Shown here in pieces: positions 1 through 9,307 of a DNA stretch of 64,000 nt (position 1 is the stretch's first letter; each line of letters begins with the position of its first letter). The notes below the pieces were generated by a model. It was not told where the DNA came from. It worked only from the letters and a program-made list of their open reading frames with translations, and ran no database searches. Origin of the DNA: Pseudomonadota bacterium (GTDB taxonomy: Bacteria; Pseudomonadota; Alphaproteobacteria; Rickettsiales; UBA3002). The DNA is taken from contig JAZKJM010000001.1 in the NCBI GenBank assembly GCA_040384265.1, positions 310,001 through 374,000 on the forward strand, written 5' to 3'. Position numbers and translations under genes: made by a program.

Positions 1-320
1 GCACTACCCAGAAACGCCTCAATCCCACCAAATACTTTCTTAGCACCAGCGCCCACTTCCTCTGCTACTTTCCCGGCACCCGCTGCAAGAGCAGCACCCG
101 CTGCTGCCGGCGCTGAAGCTTCCGAAGCCGCTGGTGCTGGCGCACTGGCCGCCGAAGCGGGAGCTGCAGGCGCGGGAACTTGCCCATTGGCGCCAGCTTT
201 CTGAGCCTCATCATGCAGCCTTTTCGCTTCCACAGCAGCGTCGACTACCTTGCCAGCACTCGTCAACTTATCCTGTAAGCCTGGAGGCAGTAAATTTTTC
301 AAATCATCAAACATTCCCAT
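1..320 (-). CDS. Hypothetical Ala/Pro-rich protein, C-terminus outside window
   Basis: Reading from the ATG at 320, about 106 codons stay open to the window edge, so the gene is partial. A GGAG box lies 8 nt before the ATG. The product begins MGMFDDLKNLLPPGLQDKL, an amphipathic helix-like start, and continues into a low-complexity Ala/Pro/Ser stretch with repeated APA and ASA units, then a Gly/Ala segment. I recognise no family and see no signal peptide. It resembles in composition the other Ala-rich unknowns of this window, but its promoter carries a CtrA-like site rather than the TGTGA repeat. Function unknown. Confidence 0.6.
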   Translation of the reverse strand, partial: MGMFDDLKNLLPPGLQDKLTSAGKVVDAAVEAKRLHDEAQKAGANGQVPAPAAPASAASAPAPAASEASAPAAAGAALAAGAGKVAEEVGAGAKKVFGGIEAFLGS

Positions 321-374
321 CGTATAACTCCTACTGTTAGCATGAACGTCATCGCCACTATAGCCACCCAACGA

Positions 375-389
375 TTAATAAAGGCTTAA
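375..389 (-). promoter_or_regulatory. CtrA-like site TTAA-N7-TTAA
   Basis: Two TTAA half-sites separated by exactly 7 bases lie upstream of the gene starting at 320. On the minus strand a TATAGT hexamer follows 12 bases downstream, so the box sits where a -35 element would. This matches the consensus for the alphaproteobacterial cell-cycle regulator CtrA; whether it is bound is inference. Confidence 0.4.
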
Positions 390-400
390 CGGCATATAAC

Positions 401-446
401 AAAAAGCCCCGCTTGCGGGGGCAAGCGGGGCTTGAGCATTTTTTTA
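401..446 (-). terminator. Rho-independent terminator, possibly bidirectional
   Basis: A perfect 12-bp stem (405-416 with 421-432) with a GGGG loop is followed on the minus strand by five T and on the plus strand by a seven-T run. It lies just past the stop of the minus-strand gene ending at 461. Confidence 0.85.
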
Positions 447-460
447 CGGAACGGCGCTGG

Positions 461-1144
461 CTAGTTGCTCAGCTTCGCGCTCACCGTCCAGCCAAGGGTG
501 ATATTGGCCGTGCCGGTTTTTTTGCCGATAGTGAAAGCCTGATGCTTCTTCTGCTCACCGAGGCTTGCATCGAGCAGGTAGCTACCGGCCGGCAGTTTCG
601 CATAGAGCAGCGGGCCGGCGACCGCATCCAGCATCACCTCGCCGGTTTTGGTGGTGATGACCACGCGTGCATCGCCAACGAATGCTCCGGTCGTGCTCGC
701 GCTCAACACATAGGTGTTGTAATTCGCCTTGGTGGCTTTGATGCTTTGCAGCTCATCATCGCCGATGCCGCCGGTGATGTAGGTCACATCCGGATGCACT
801 TGCGCGTGCTGCTTGGTGTTGATGAGTGGGATCGCGTGCGTGCGCTCGGTGCCGGGCTTCACTTTCACGGGCTTGGCAACCGGGGCTGCAACTGGTGCCG
901 GGGCCACTTCCGCCGCAGGAATCACCACTACCGGTGCCGGGGCCTGCTCCGCCGGGATCACGGCGGAAGGAATGGTCGCCGGGGCGACAGGCACTAACGG
1001 TGCGGGCGCGGCGGTCAATGCCGGGGCGCTAACGGCAGCCGCAGGCGGCGTATCCAACTGATATTCATCGCCCGATTGGGCATGGGCCTGCGCTGCAACC
1101 CCAGCGAGAACAAGGAAGGCAACCGAACGGGACAGATGTTTCAT
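461..1144 (-). CDS. Secreted protein with carboxypeptidase-regulatory-like domain
   Basis: The start at 1144 has an AGGAG box 8 nt upstream and gives a clear Sec signal peptide (MKHLSRSVAFLVLAGVAAQA, cleavage likely after AHA). The longer reading frame to 1186 lacks this logic. The mature protein (about 205 aa) has a Pro/Ala-rich linker (residues about 30-95) followed by a beta-rich C-terminal domain containing VVITTKTGEVMLDAVAGPLL and a LPAGSYLLDA segment. That pattern is typical of small transthyretin-like carboxypeptidase-regulatory folds. It probably sits in the periplasm or on the envelope. It is monocistronic, with a strong terminator downstream. No catalytic motif is visible; the specific role is unknown. 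Confidence 0.75.
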   Translation of the reverse strand: MKHLSRSVAFLVLAGVAAQAHAQSGDEYQLDTPPAAAVSAPALTAAPAPLVPVAPATIPSAVIPAEQAPAPVVVIPAAEVAPAPVAAPVAKPVKVKPGTERTHAIPLINTKQHAQVHPDVTYITGGIGDDELQSIKATKANYNTYVLSASTTGAFVGDARVVITTKTGEVMLDAVAGPLLYAKLPAGSYLLDASLGEQKKHQAFTIGKKTGTANITLGWTVSAKLSN

Positions 1145-1374
1145 AGAGCGTCTCCTGCAATGGGTGAATAGAACCGATGGCGGCAATTATGTGCCCGAAC
1201 CCGCTGAATAGCAAGGAACATCCCTCACCCGCCATAAAAAGGGCATCGGTTTTTGGGTGGCGAAGGAACCCAGTATTTCCGCCGCACCGTCACAAATATT
1301 TAACAAATATGATATGTGATTCCACCTGCCAATCGCTTACAATGACTAAAGAAATAGCATCGGGATGACACTCT

Positions 1375-4083
1375 ATGAAAAAACATGCTCCAGCCGCCCA
1401 TAAGCCTGCCCATGGGGCAGCCAAAGCCGGCAAAAAAGCGCACGCTCCGGCAAAGGTGAAGGCGCCGGAACCCCCGGCAGAATCATTCGCGGACCTGCTG
1501 CGCACCGGCGCGCACCCGGATGCCACCGAGTGGAACGGCATGAAGGTCTTCGCCATGGATCCGGTAACCGGCTCGGTGCTAATCAATGCCGCGGGCGACG
1601 CTCCGCATGACCCTGCCTCCCTCACCAAGATGCTGACATTTGAAGGGGTGATGCTGAAAATCAAGGCTGGTAAATTGACGCTGACCGGGAAGCTCATCGT
1701 GCCGCCAGAAGCAGGGCGTAAAACTAAAGAGAATGGGTGGGTTGGAATCGAAGGCTCACACCTGACAGCGGGCAGTGAGGTTTCCGTATCGGAGCTGCTT
1801 GGCGCAATGATGACCGCCTCGGACAATGGTGCTTCGCTGATGCTGGCGAACCGAATTTGGGGCAATGACTGCGTGGCACAGATGAACGCCCTCGCCAAAG
1901 ATATCGGGTTGAAAAACACGAAGTTTGTCAACCCACACGGCTTGCCATACGACGCCGCAAAAAATACGACCACTGCCCGCGACATGGCCACCTTGATCCA
2001 GCGCGTCCAGAAGGATTTCCCCAATGAGATGCAGGCCTATATGGGACAGGCTTCCGTGACCTACGATGGAAAAACACGCGGCGCGCATCATTTTCTGAAC
2101 AATCCGGAATCCGCCGTGCATCTGAAGGATGGCTATACAGCCGCGGCCAAAACAGGATTGACCAAGGCCGCGCAAAATAACCTCGCCGCTGTCGTTACGC
2201 ACGACAAACGTGATGTGGTGGTTGTCGTTCTTGGGGCAAGCAGCCCGACGCGCGCCATCGCCGCGGAGTCCATGAGCAGTCAGATTTATAAGGACCTGCA
2301 GCATGAAAAAAATGGCAACCGGGGCAACCGGCACGCGAGCGGGTTAGCGGCAAAGCTGGCGGCAACCTTCCTCGACGATAAGGCTCCCACCATCGCCGCG
2401 AGCATCCCTGCGCCCACGGCGAAAGTTGAAGCAAAGCCCGCGCCCGCCAAACCTGCCGCACCCGCCCCTGCCCCCGTGGTCGCAGCAGCCCCTGCGCCTG
2501 TTCCCGCAAAAGCGCCCCCTGCAGCGCCTGCGCAAGCGCCCGTAGCCGCTGCACCCCATAGCGAAAAACCGGCGGCCGCTGCCATTGTTCAGTCATTCTC
2601 AGCGGCGGACCTGAAAGCAGTTGCCGCATGCACAAAGGCGCTCGGCAAGAGCACCAATAAACTTCCCCAAAGGCCGGGGCCGGAAACAAGTGCAAAACCG
2701 GAGTTGCTGGACGCGCCGATCAATGTCACCACGGCGGATAAGGCATTGCATCGCTATGTCGCCGAGAAGGAAAAAACGCTGGCTTCCATCAAAGGTACCG
2801 ACAGCAAATCCGAAGCCAAAAAAGCAGCAATCCGCCAATCCATCGCACCGGTGAAGAAGCTGTTGCAGGATGGCCTCCGCCCCACCCTGGAGGGGCTTGA
2901 AAACCAGTCAAACCCGAACCTCTATACGCAAGCGAATTACGAAGCCCAGATCACCCGCGGGCAGGAATATACCAACGCCTTTGTCGATACATGGACGGGC
3001 CCGCTGCCCAAAGGCGGCAAGGAAGCGCTGCGGCAAACACTTTCCGCCATCATCGCCGGCACGGCGGGCATGGAAACGGGCTGGAATGTGGACACAGTCA
3101 AAGGCGGTGCCAAACGCCGCCCGCACAGCGGCGTGTTCCAGACCGAATGGAGATATATCGCGGATGCGGCCGAGCAAATTAAAAACAACCCGGCGATGGC
3201 CGCCGTGCTGGAAAAACACCCCGAAGATGCAAAAGTGCTGGCACTGGGCAAACCCCTTTCTGTTGTAAGAGGTCTTGAGCTGCCGACCACTTCCTTTGCC
3301 GGTCAGGGGGCCTCAGCCGGAGCCATGGCAGTCGCCTCGTATGTGCGTTTTGTTGAACAGAAAAAACAGAACCCGAATGATTTCAGCGGCGTCATTGTCT
3401 ATCACGATCACCTGATGGGCGCGACCGGTGCCCTGAAGCAACGCAACCGCCTCGCCGCAGACCCTAACAAGCTCGTCCAGACACCCGATGCCACGGGCAC
3501 GCCGATTATGACAAAGGCAGCGTATGACGATAATTACATGAACGTCAATAATCCCTACACGCAGAGCAACGACCTCAACCGGCGGCGCGTGATGTATGCG
3601 GATGCCAAAGCGAGCGATGTGCAGGAGATGATGCACTTCAAGCTGGTGCATGCGCGTAACAAGCTGGTGAATAAATCCACCGCCATCACGGAAACCCTGA
3701 AAAAATTAGAGGAAACCTACCCGTTGGAGCGTAAAAAACTGGCGGAGGCCAACCCGGCCAAGCTTAAGGAATTCGACGGCGCGTTCGAGCTGGAACGCAA
3801 AAACCTGACGGGTAAATTCAACGCCATCACCACCCATCTGAAGGAATTCGAGGAAGCCTTCCTGCCGGAATGGACGAAAAACCCAGAACTCAAAAAGTTT
3901 GAAAGCGAACTGGTGCAGCACCTGAAAGACAGCGGCCTGCAAGCACGTGCCAAGGCGGAGCAAGACGTTGGTGGCCTGCAAAAGGCAAAGGCTCCCAGAG
4001 GAGAACAGGCACAAGCCCTGTGCAACATCCTGCAGCCCATCCCCATGCCGCCCAAGAAATCAATGACCATCGCAGGGCGCTAA
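1375..4083 (+). CDS. S11 D-Ala-D-Ala carboxypeptidase domain fused to a long C-terminal region
   Basis: The 902-aa product has the three penicillin-binding motifs of the S11 (DacF/PBP5) family: S82-L-T-K85, S149-D-N151 and K259-T-G261. The N-terminal half is therefore a serine DD-peptidase acting on peptidoglycan. Residues about 340-400 are a Pro/Ala linker. The C-terminal half (about 410-902) has a segment around residue 565 reading AGMETGW that recalls lytic-transglycosylase active-site helices, then a charged, helical tail rich in Lys/Glu. Typical S11 enzymes are 380-450 aa, so this is a double-length fusion. The N-terminus is Lys/Ala/Pro-rich with no hydrophobic signal peptide, which is odd for a periplasmic enzyme. 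The second domain is unassigned. Confidence 0.75.
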   Translation: MKKHAPAAHKPAHGAAKAGKKAHAPAKVKAPEPPAESFADLLRTGAHPDATEWNGMKVFAMDPVTGSVLINAAGDAPHDPASLTKMLTFEGVMLKIKAGKLTLTGKLIVPPEAGRKTKENGWVGIEGSHLTAGSEVSVSELLGAMMTASDNGASLMLANRIWGNDCVAQMNALAKDIGLKNTKFVNPHGLPYDAAKNTTTARDMATLIQRVQKDFPNEMQAYMGQASVTYDGKTRGAHHFLNNPESAVHLKDGYTAAAKTGLTKAAQNNLAAVVTHDKRDVVVVVLGASSPTRAIAAESMSSQIYKDLQHEKNGNRGNRHASGLAAKLAATFLDDKAPTIAASIPAPTAKVEAKPAPAKPAAPAPAPVVAAAPAPVPAKAPPAAPAQAPVAAAPHSEKPAAAAIVQSFSAADLKAVAACTKALGKSTNKLPQRPGPETSAKPELLDAPINVTTADKALHRYVAEKEKTLASIKGTDSKSEAKKAAIRQSIAPVKKLLQDGLRPTLEGLENQSNPNLYTQANYEAQITRGQEYTNAFVDTWTGPLPKGGKEALRQTLSAIIAGTAGMETGWNVDTVKGGAKRRPHSGVFQTEWRYIADAAEQIKNNPAMAAVLEKHPEDAKVLALGKPLSVVRGLELPTTSFAGQGASAGAMAVASYVRFVEQKKQNPNDFSGVIVYHDHLMGATGALKQRNRLAADPNKLVQTPDATGTPIMTKAAYDDNYMNVNNPYTQSNDLNRRRVMYADAKASDVQEMMHFKLVHARNKLVNKSTAITETLKKLEETYPLERKKLAEANPAKLKEFDGAFELERKNLTGKFNAITTHLKEFEEAFLPEWTKNPELKKFESELVQHLKDSGLQARAKAEQDVGGLQKAKAPRGEQAQALCNILQPIPMPPKKSMTIAGR

Positions 4084-4260
4084 TAGGCGATGGCGCTGCC
4101 CATAAAAAACACTTTATGGTTGAGTTGAGGCAAATAGATTACACCTCACGATATAAATCGCATCACAACTAATGGTTGAGCGATTTCGCCTTTATTCTTC
4201 CTCAAACACAACCAATCATAGCGCAACTCCCGGCTAAATTCAACCTATGGGTGTTGACCT

Positions 4261-7113
4261 GTGATCCGCCAACCGCCACTGCCGCGCTCAAAAAGCCCCA
4301 ACGGCTTTACGCTGCTTGAATGCTCGATTGTCCTCGCCCTGGGTGGGCTGATGATGACCTACGGGCTGCAAATCGACCAGCTCACCACCACGCGCGATTG
4401 CTATGCCAGCAGCAAACCCCAGCTCCATGCCACGCGCGAGGCGATTGAGCGCTTCGCCCGCAAAAACGACCGGCTGCCCCTGCCCGCCGCCCGCAATATC
4501 GGCGTTGATGACGTGGCCTATGGGCGCGAGGCAGACGCCGCGCAACTGCTCGCCGGAGCGATCGACCAGACCGCCGGCGCAAGCTGGGGCGCGCTACCCT
4601 TCCAGACCCTCGGCCTGCCCACCGCCTATGCGGGTGATTGCTGGGGCAACAAGGTGACCTATACCGTCACCACCGCGCTCACCACCAGCGCCAGCCTTGG
4701 CGGCTTTCTCGACCATGCGGCGCTTGGCACCCTCACCATCAAAAGCTCGACCACCGCCAGCACCACGGGAGCCTATGCCATCATCAGCCACGGCGAGGAC
4801 GAGCTGGGCGCGGTGAAGCTCAACTATGAGGGAGCAAGCCACGGCTGGTGCAGCGGCAGCGCGCTCAAGCAGCTCAACTGCGCGGCCAACAGCGCCACCA
4901 TCGCCAACGCCCTGCTCGACCCCAGCCTCGGCGCAACGTATTTTGACGATCTCGTCGTCGCGGCGGATAAACCGCAAACCATTGTCCCGCCCGGTAACCT
5001 GTATTGCTGGGGCCGCAACAATGCCGGACAGCTGGGCGACGCCACCACCACCACGCGCAGCACCCTCACCAGCGTGCATGGCGGCGCGGCCTACACCACC
5101 ATCGCCAGCGGCCATGATTTCAATTGCGGCCTCACCGCCGCTGGCGACGCCCAGTGCTGGGGCGATAACAGCAGCGGCCAGCTGGGCGATGGCAGCAGCG
5201 GCACCACCCGGCCCGAGCCCGTCAGGGTCAGCGGCACGGGGGCCGATCCGCTCAGCTTCATCGCCATCGCCGCGGGCTATAACCATGCCTGCGGGCTCAA
5301 TGTCACCGGCGACGCCTATTGCTGGGGCGACGATAGCTACGGCCAGCTGGGCGATGGCGCGGCCGGCAGCATCAGCACCACGCCGGTGAAGGTGGGCGGC
5401 GGGCTTGCCTTCACCCGCATTGCCGCGGGCAACGCGCGCAGCTGCGCCATCACCGCCACTAACGCGCTGTATTGCTGGGGTGCGAATGCGGGCGGCGGGC
5501 TGGGCACTGCCATCGGCACCATCACCACGCCGACCCTGGTCAGCAGCGGCCCCTTCCTGAGCGTCTCCATGCACCCCGATAGCGGCACCCAATGCGCTAT
5601 CTCCAGCGCCGGGGCGGCCTATTGCTGGGGCATCGGCGCACATGGCGAGCTGGGCAACGGCAGCACCACCGCCAACAGTAACGCCATCGTCCTTGTCAGC
5701 GGCGGGCTGAACTTTCGCACGCTGGCCGTCGGCGGCACGCATGTCTGCGGCCTCACCAGCGCAGGGGCCGCCTATTGCTGGGGCAGTGGCACTAACGGCA
5801 TTGTCGGTAACCCGGCCGCCGCCGCCGCGCAAACCACCCCGCTTGCGGTCGTCGGCGGCCATGTGTTCTCCGACCTCGTAGCCGGCACCGACCATAGCTG
5901 CGCGCATGAAACCGGCAGCCTGTATTGCTGGGGCGTCAACAGCGATGGCAATCTCGGCGATGGCACCACCACCAACAGCAGCACCCCGGTCAAAGTCAGC
6001 AACACCGGCACGGGCAGCTATGTGATGGGCGGCATGGCGGCCGGTAATTGTCACAGCTGCGCCCTCGCCCCCATCGACCGCACCTATTGCTGGGATGCCA
6101 ACGGCAGCGGCCAGGTTGGCGATGGCACCACCACCGCCCGCACCACGCCGACATTGGTCAGCGGCGGCGCTATTTTCACCAGCGTCATCCGCACCGGCAA
6201 TTTCAGTTGCGGCCTCACCCCGGCCAGCGCCGCCTATTGCTGGGGCAACAACAGCAACGGCACGCTGGGTATTGGCAACACCACCGCCAGCAGCACCCCG
6301 GTTGCTGTCAACGGTGGCTACAGCTTCAGCAAACTCTCCAGCGGCGACGCGCTCACCTGCGGCCTCACCACCGCCGGCATCGGCTATTGCTGGGGCTGGA
6401 ATGCCTATGGCCAGCTGGGCAACGGCACCACCAGCACCACCAACGCCCCGGCAGGCCGCGTCAACAGCTACCTCTTCCGCGACCTTGCCGCCGGGTGGGA
6501 CCATAGCTGCGGCATCCGCGATAATGGCACCGCCTATTGCTGGGGCTGGAACATCATCAAGCAGCTCGCCATCCTCAGCCTCAATGCGTATGAATCAAGC
6601 CCCCAACCGATCCTCGGCGGCTATCTCTATACCGCGATGACCGCCGGTGCGTCCTTCACCTGCGGCCTGCGCGATAACGGCTCGGTCTATTGCTGGGGCA
6701 CCAACCTGTATGGCGCCATGGGCAACGGCCTGCCCGGGATCGATAACATCCTGCCGCTTCCCGTCATCGGCGGCCTTAAATTCCGCCAGATTTCGGCGGG
6801 CACCAACCATATGTGCGGGCTCAACCAAACCGGCTACCCCTATTGCTGGGGCGATAATAGCAGCGGCCAATTGGGCATCGGCGCGGGCTATCTGCTGTCG
6901 TTCGCCCCGGTGGCGGTGCTGGTCGGCGGTGTCGCCACCCCATTCGCGCGCATCCAGTCCGGCAGCGACCAGACCTGCGCCACCACCGCCAACGGCCAGG
7001 CCTATTGCTGGGGCGATGTCCTCGGCAGCGTCAGCTATGCACCGACCCTCGTCAACAGCCCGAATATCTTCAGCAAAGGCAGCCAAGGCATCGCCTGCGC
7101 TGTTGCACCGTAA
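4261..7113 (+). CDS. Type IV prepilin-like protein fused to 14 RCC1-type repeats
   Basis: Translation from a GTG at 4261 gives a class III (prepilin) leader: basic start, then G|FTLLE followed by a hydrophobic helix, the site cut by prepilin peptidase. An in-frame ATG is not available just upstream. From about residue 240 the protein is built of 14 repeats of roughly 50 residues, each centred on a CWG-like core (usually YCWG followed by a GQLGDG-like turn), which is the RCC1 beta-propeller signature. Fourteen units would make two seven-bladed propellers. The likely picture is a pilus-tip or surface-displayed propeller assembled through the prepilin system. The ligand is unknown. The start codon is the least certain part. 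Confidence 0.8.
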   Translation: MIRQPPLPRSKSPNGFTLLECSIVLALGGLMMTYGLQIDQLTTTRDCYASSKPQLHATREAIERFARKNDRLPLPAARNIGVDDVAYGREADAAQLLAGAIDQTAGASWGALPFQTLGLPTAYAGDCWGNKVTYTVTTALTTSASLGGFLDHAALGTLTIKSSTTASTTGAYAIISHGEDELGAVKLNYEGASHGWCSGSALKQLNCAANSATIANALLDPSLGATYFDDLVVAADKPQTIVPPGNLYCWGRNNAGQLGDATTTTRSTLTSVHGGAAYTTIASGHDFNCGLTAAGDAQCWGDNSSGQLGDGSSGTTRPEPVRVSGTGADPLSFIAIAAGYNHACGLNVTGDAYCWGDDSYGQLGDGAAGSISTTPVKVGGGLAFTRIAAGNARSCAITATNALYCWGANAGGGLGTAIGTITTPTLVSSGPFLSVSMHPDSGTQCAISSAGAAYCWGIGAHGELGNGSTTANSNAIVLVSGGLNFRTLAVGGTHVCGLTSAGAAYCWGSGTNGIVGNPAAAAAQTTPLAVVGGHVFSDLVAGTDHSCAHETGSLYCWGVNSDGNLGDGTTTNSSTPVKVSNTGTGSYVMGGMAAGNCHSCALAPIDRTYCWDANGSGQVGDGTTTARTTPTLVSGGAIFTSVIRTGNFSCGLTPASAAYCWGNNSNGTLGIGNTTASSTPVAVNGGYSFSKLSSGDALTCGLTTAGIGYCWGWNAYGQLGNGTTSTTNAPAGRVNSYLFRDLAAGWDHSCGIRDNGTAYCWGWNIIKQLAILSLNAYESSPQPILGGYLYTAMTAGASFTCGLRDNGSVYCWGTNLYGAMGNGLPGIDNILPLPVIGGLKFRQISAGTNHMCGLNQTGYPYCWGDNSSGQLGIGAGYLLSFAPVAVLVGGVATPFARIQSGSDQTCATTANGQAYCWGDVLGSVSYAPTLVNSPNIFSKGSQGIACAVAP

Positions 7114-7129
7114 TAAGGATGGAGGAAAA

Positions 7130-7205
7130 TGGTGGCCAGAGACGGGATCGAACCGCCGACACGGGGATCTTCAATCCCCTGCTCTACCAGCTGAGCTATC
7201 TGGCC
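7130..7205 (-). tRNA. tRNA-Phe (GAA)
   Basis: The minus strand folds into a standard 76-nt cloverleaf: 7-bp acceptor GGCCAGA/TCTGGCC, D-arm with AGCTCAGCTGG, anticodon stem GGGGA/TCCCC with loop reading GAA, T-arm GGTTCGATCCC, discriminator A and an encoded CCA. GAA reads Phe codons. Confidence 0.95.
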
Positions 7206-7297
7206 ACGCGCTTTTGAAGCGAAGAAGCAGTGCTATAGCGAATGCGATCCCCCATGGCAAGCGCCGGTTTTCGGTTTATGGCGATCGGTGGGAAATC

Positions 7298-7495
7298 CTA
7301 GGATTCGTCAGGAAGAACGCCGCCGATGCGGGCGGCTTCGGCGAGGCTTTCGTCGTCCACGTCATCCAGCTCGACGGCGGGGACGGCGTAGGAGCCTGTG
7401 AACCAGCGGTTCAGGTCCACCTCGCGGCAGCGGGCGGAGCAGAAGGGCTTGGTGGCCGCCAGGGACGGTTTGGAACAGACGGGGCACAGGCTCAT
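7298..7495 (-). CDS. yacG: DNA gyrase inhibitor YacG
   Basis: This 65-aa protein carries the YacG zinc ribbon: CPVC near the N-terminus and FCSARCREVDLNRW further on, four cysteines in total. Family members bind GyrB and inhibit gyrase. The C-terminus is acidic, as usual. Its ATG overlaps the stop of trhO by 4 bases (ATGA), implying translational coupling in a trhO-yacG unit. Confidence 0.9.
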   Translation of the reverse strand: MSLCPVCSKPSLAATKPFCSARCREVDLNRWFTGSYAVPAVELDDVDDESLAEAARIGGVLPDES

Positions 7496-8226
7496 GCGGC
7501 TTGCCCCAGCGCCGGCACCAGCCCATGGCCAACGCTGACACGCTCATCGAAAACAAAGCAGCTGCCCTGCCACAGCGATTGCGCGAGCGGAATCTGCTCC
7601 AGATAGGCCAGAATGCCGCCATGCAGGTGGTAAACCTCCCCGAAACCCTCGGCGACGAGGTAGGACGAATATTTATCGCAGCGAATGCCGCCGGTGCAAT
7701 ACATGGCGATGCGCTTGCCTGATGCCGGGTCGAGATGACGCTCCGTAAAGGCGACCATTTCCTTGAAGTTGCGCGTGGCAGGGTTGACGGCGCCCGCAAA
7801 ATGGCCAAACGCGAATTCATAATCGTTGCGGGTGTCGATGATAATGACATCCCCTGCGGTGATGAGCGCGTTCCAATCGGCAGGCATCACATACCGCCCA
7901 ACGCACTGCGCCGGGAAGGTTGGCGCGCCCAGCGCGATCAGCTCACGCTTCACCTTCACTTTGGCGCGCTTGAAGGGCTGCGCGGCGTCGTAGCTCTCAC
8001 GGAACGTGGGGGTGGTGAATTGGATCAACCCATTGAGGAACTCCATCAGCGACTGGATCGCCGCGTTACCGCCCGAAATGGTGGCGTTGATGCCTTCCGC
8101 CGCCAGCGTGATGGTGCCGCGAATGCCCAGCGCCTCCATGCGCGCGAGAATCGGCGCGCGCAGGGCTGCCGGATCGGCAAGCGCGCTGAAGCTGTAGAAG
8201 GTGCTGATGGTGACGGATTCGCTCAT
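7492..8226 (-). CDS. trhO: tRNA uridine-34 hydroxylase (rhodanese-family TrhO/YceA)
   Basis: The 244-aa protein has the TrhO N-terminal ferredoxin-like domain (TLAAEGINATISGG) and a rhodanese domain with the catalytic loop CTGGIRC containing the active cysteine. Family members hydroxylate U34 of certain tRNAs to 5-hydroxyuridine using molecular oxygen. It lacks the longer C-terminal extension of the E. coli enzyme, as many alphaproteobacterial versions do. It is followed with a 4-base overlap by yacG and lies 32 bases after the M48 peptidase gene, so it might be read from the upstream operon. Confidence 0.9.
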   Translation of the reverse strand: MSESVTISTFYSFSALADPAALRAPILARMEALGIRGTITLAAEGINATISGGNAAIQSLMEFLNGLIQFTTPTFRESYDAAQPFKRAKVKVKRELIALGAPTFPAQCVGRYVMPADWNALITAGDVIIIDTRNDYEFAFGHFAGAVNPATRNFKEMVAFTERHLDPASGKRIAMYCTGGIRCDKYSSYLVAEGFGEVYHLHGGILAYLEQIPLAQSLWQGSCFVFDERVSVGHGLVPALGQAA

Positions 8227-8258
8227 GGGAGCGCCTTAGCGCAGCGCGGCGGAAATGT

Positions 8259-9302
8259 CTAGCCCGTGACGCCCTGAACCTGCACGGGCGTGCCAACCCG
8301 CTCGATATGGGCGACCTGGTGGATTTGCGCGGCGGGGGCACCCGGCGTGAGCGGCGCAATCGCTTCATCATCGCTGATGACCACGGAGCTGGATGGCATG
8401 GTGGCGGCCAATGCGCGCAGGTTCTCGATGCGGGCCTCGTGCGAGGGATAGCCCGATTTAAAGGCCCGGAACCGCTGGTAGAGCGTTTTTTCGCCACGGC
8501 TTTCATCCAGCTTGTTGAGGGCGGAAATCAGCCCCAGCGGGTCGCCGGAAATCAGCGCACCCTTGCGGTCGGCATCCAGCTCTGTCGGCCGCACGGACAC
8601 TTTGTTGGCGACAATGCCCCCAATCCCCGCACCAATCGCCACCGCCGCCACCGAGCCAAGCAGCGAATAGGGGCGCGTGCCGTCGCCAAAAGCCGACAGC
8701 AGCATTTTTTTGAAGCGGCCCGGATTCTCCTTCGCCGCATCGATCATCCAGCGGATACCGCCATGATGGGCGATGTCATTGCCAATCACCAGCCCTGCCC
8801 CGCCGAACACCGACATGGCGACAATGCGTGGCCGTGTGTGGTCGCTGGCCTCGTGCCCCAGCTCGTGGCCGAGCACCGCATTCAGCTCGCGGAAATTCAG
8901 CAGCTTCAGCAGGCTGGTGGTGACCACCACTTCCTCGGGCGAGAGCGTCACCGCATTCACCGTTTTGCTTTCCGCCAGAATCAGCTGCGGCGCTTGTTTA
9001 AGCCCTGCCCGCGCACTCAGCACCTGCCATGCCTGATAAAGCTCCGGATGCGACTGCGCAGTGATGCGCTTGCCGCGCTTCATGCCCATGCGGCCCAGCT
9101 CGTTGAGCGTGCTGACATCGATGTTGTCGGCATTCATCGGCCCGCGCGGAATAAACCGCGGGTCGATCCCCGGCGTGCGGATGAGTGCTTCCTCGGGCGA
9201 AAAATCGCTATGGCCGAACAGCCCCTGCGTGAACTGCGTGGCCGAGGCGATCACCTTTTCGGCGACCGACCAAAAGCCATTGCTGTCCGTGTCGAGGGCC
9301 AT
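8259..9302 (-). CDS. M48-family zinc metallopeptidase
   Basis: The product (347 aa) has the zinc motif H146-E-L-G-H150 and the third ligand in ELDADRKG (E241), placing it in M48 (HtpX/Oma1/Ste24-like). A hydrophobic stretch around residues 160-175 and another at 213-233 could be membrane hairpins. There is no signal peptide. It starts 5 bases after the Ala-rich gene upstream, so the two are co-transcribed from the TGTGA-repeat promoter at 10.36 kb. The last 17 residues (AHIERVGTPVQVQGVTG) closely resemble the C-terminus of the divergently transcribed membrane protein at 10525-11517, although the two proteins are otherwise unrelated. Role is probably envelope proteolysis; substrate unknown. 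Confidence 0.8.
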   Translation of the reverse strand: MALDTDSNGFWSVAEKVIASATQFTQGLFGHSDFSPEEALIRTPGIDPRFIPRGPMNADNIDVSTLNELGRMGMKRGKRITAQSHPELYQAWQVLSARAGLKQAPQLILAESKTVNAVTLSPEEVVVTTSLLKLLNFRELNAVLGHELGHEASDHTRPRIVAMSVFGGAGLVIGNDIAHHGGIRWMIDAAKENPGRFKKMLLSAFGDGTRPYSLLGSVAAVAIGAGIGGIVANKVSVRPTELDADRKGALISGDPLGLISALNKLDESRGEKTLYQRFRAFKSGYPSHEARIENLRALAATMPSSSVVISDDEAIAPLTPGAPAAQIHQVAHIERVGTPVQVQGVTG

Positions 9303-9307
9303 CCGCG

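Noticed and set aside
1280-1345. Possible TGTGA-repeat box before the S11 fusion gene (TCACA-N6-TAACA)
   Set aside because: No -10 hexamer lies 20-22 bases downstream, so it breaks the geometry of the other ten sites.
4594-6504. Minus-strand frame of 636 codons inside the RCC1 gene
   Set aside because: Its Ala/Gly periodicity is only the reverse reading of the 150-base RCC1 repeats; no start signal.
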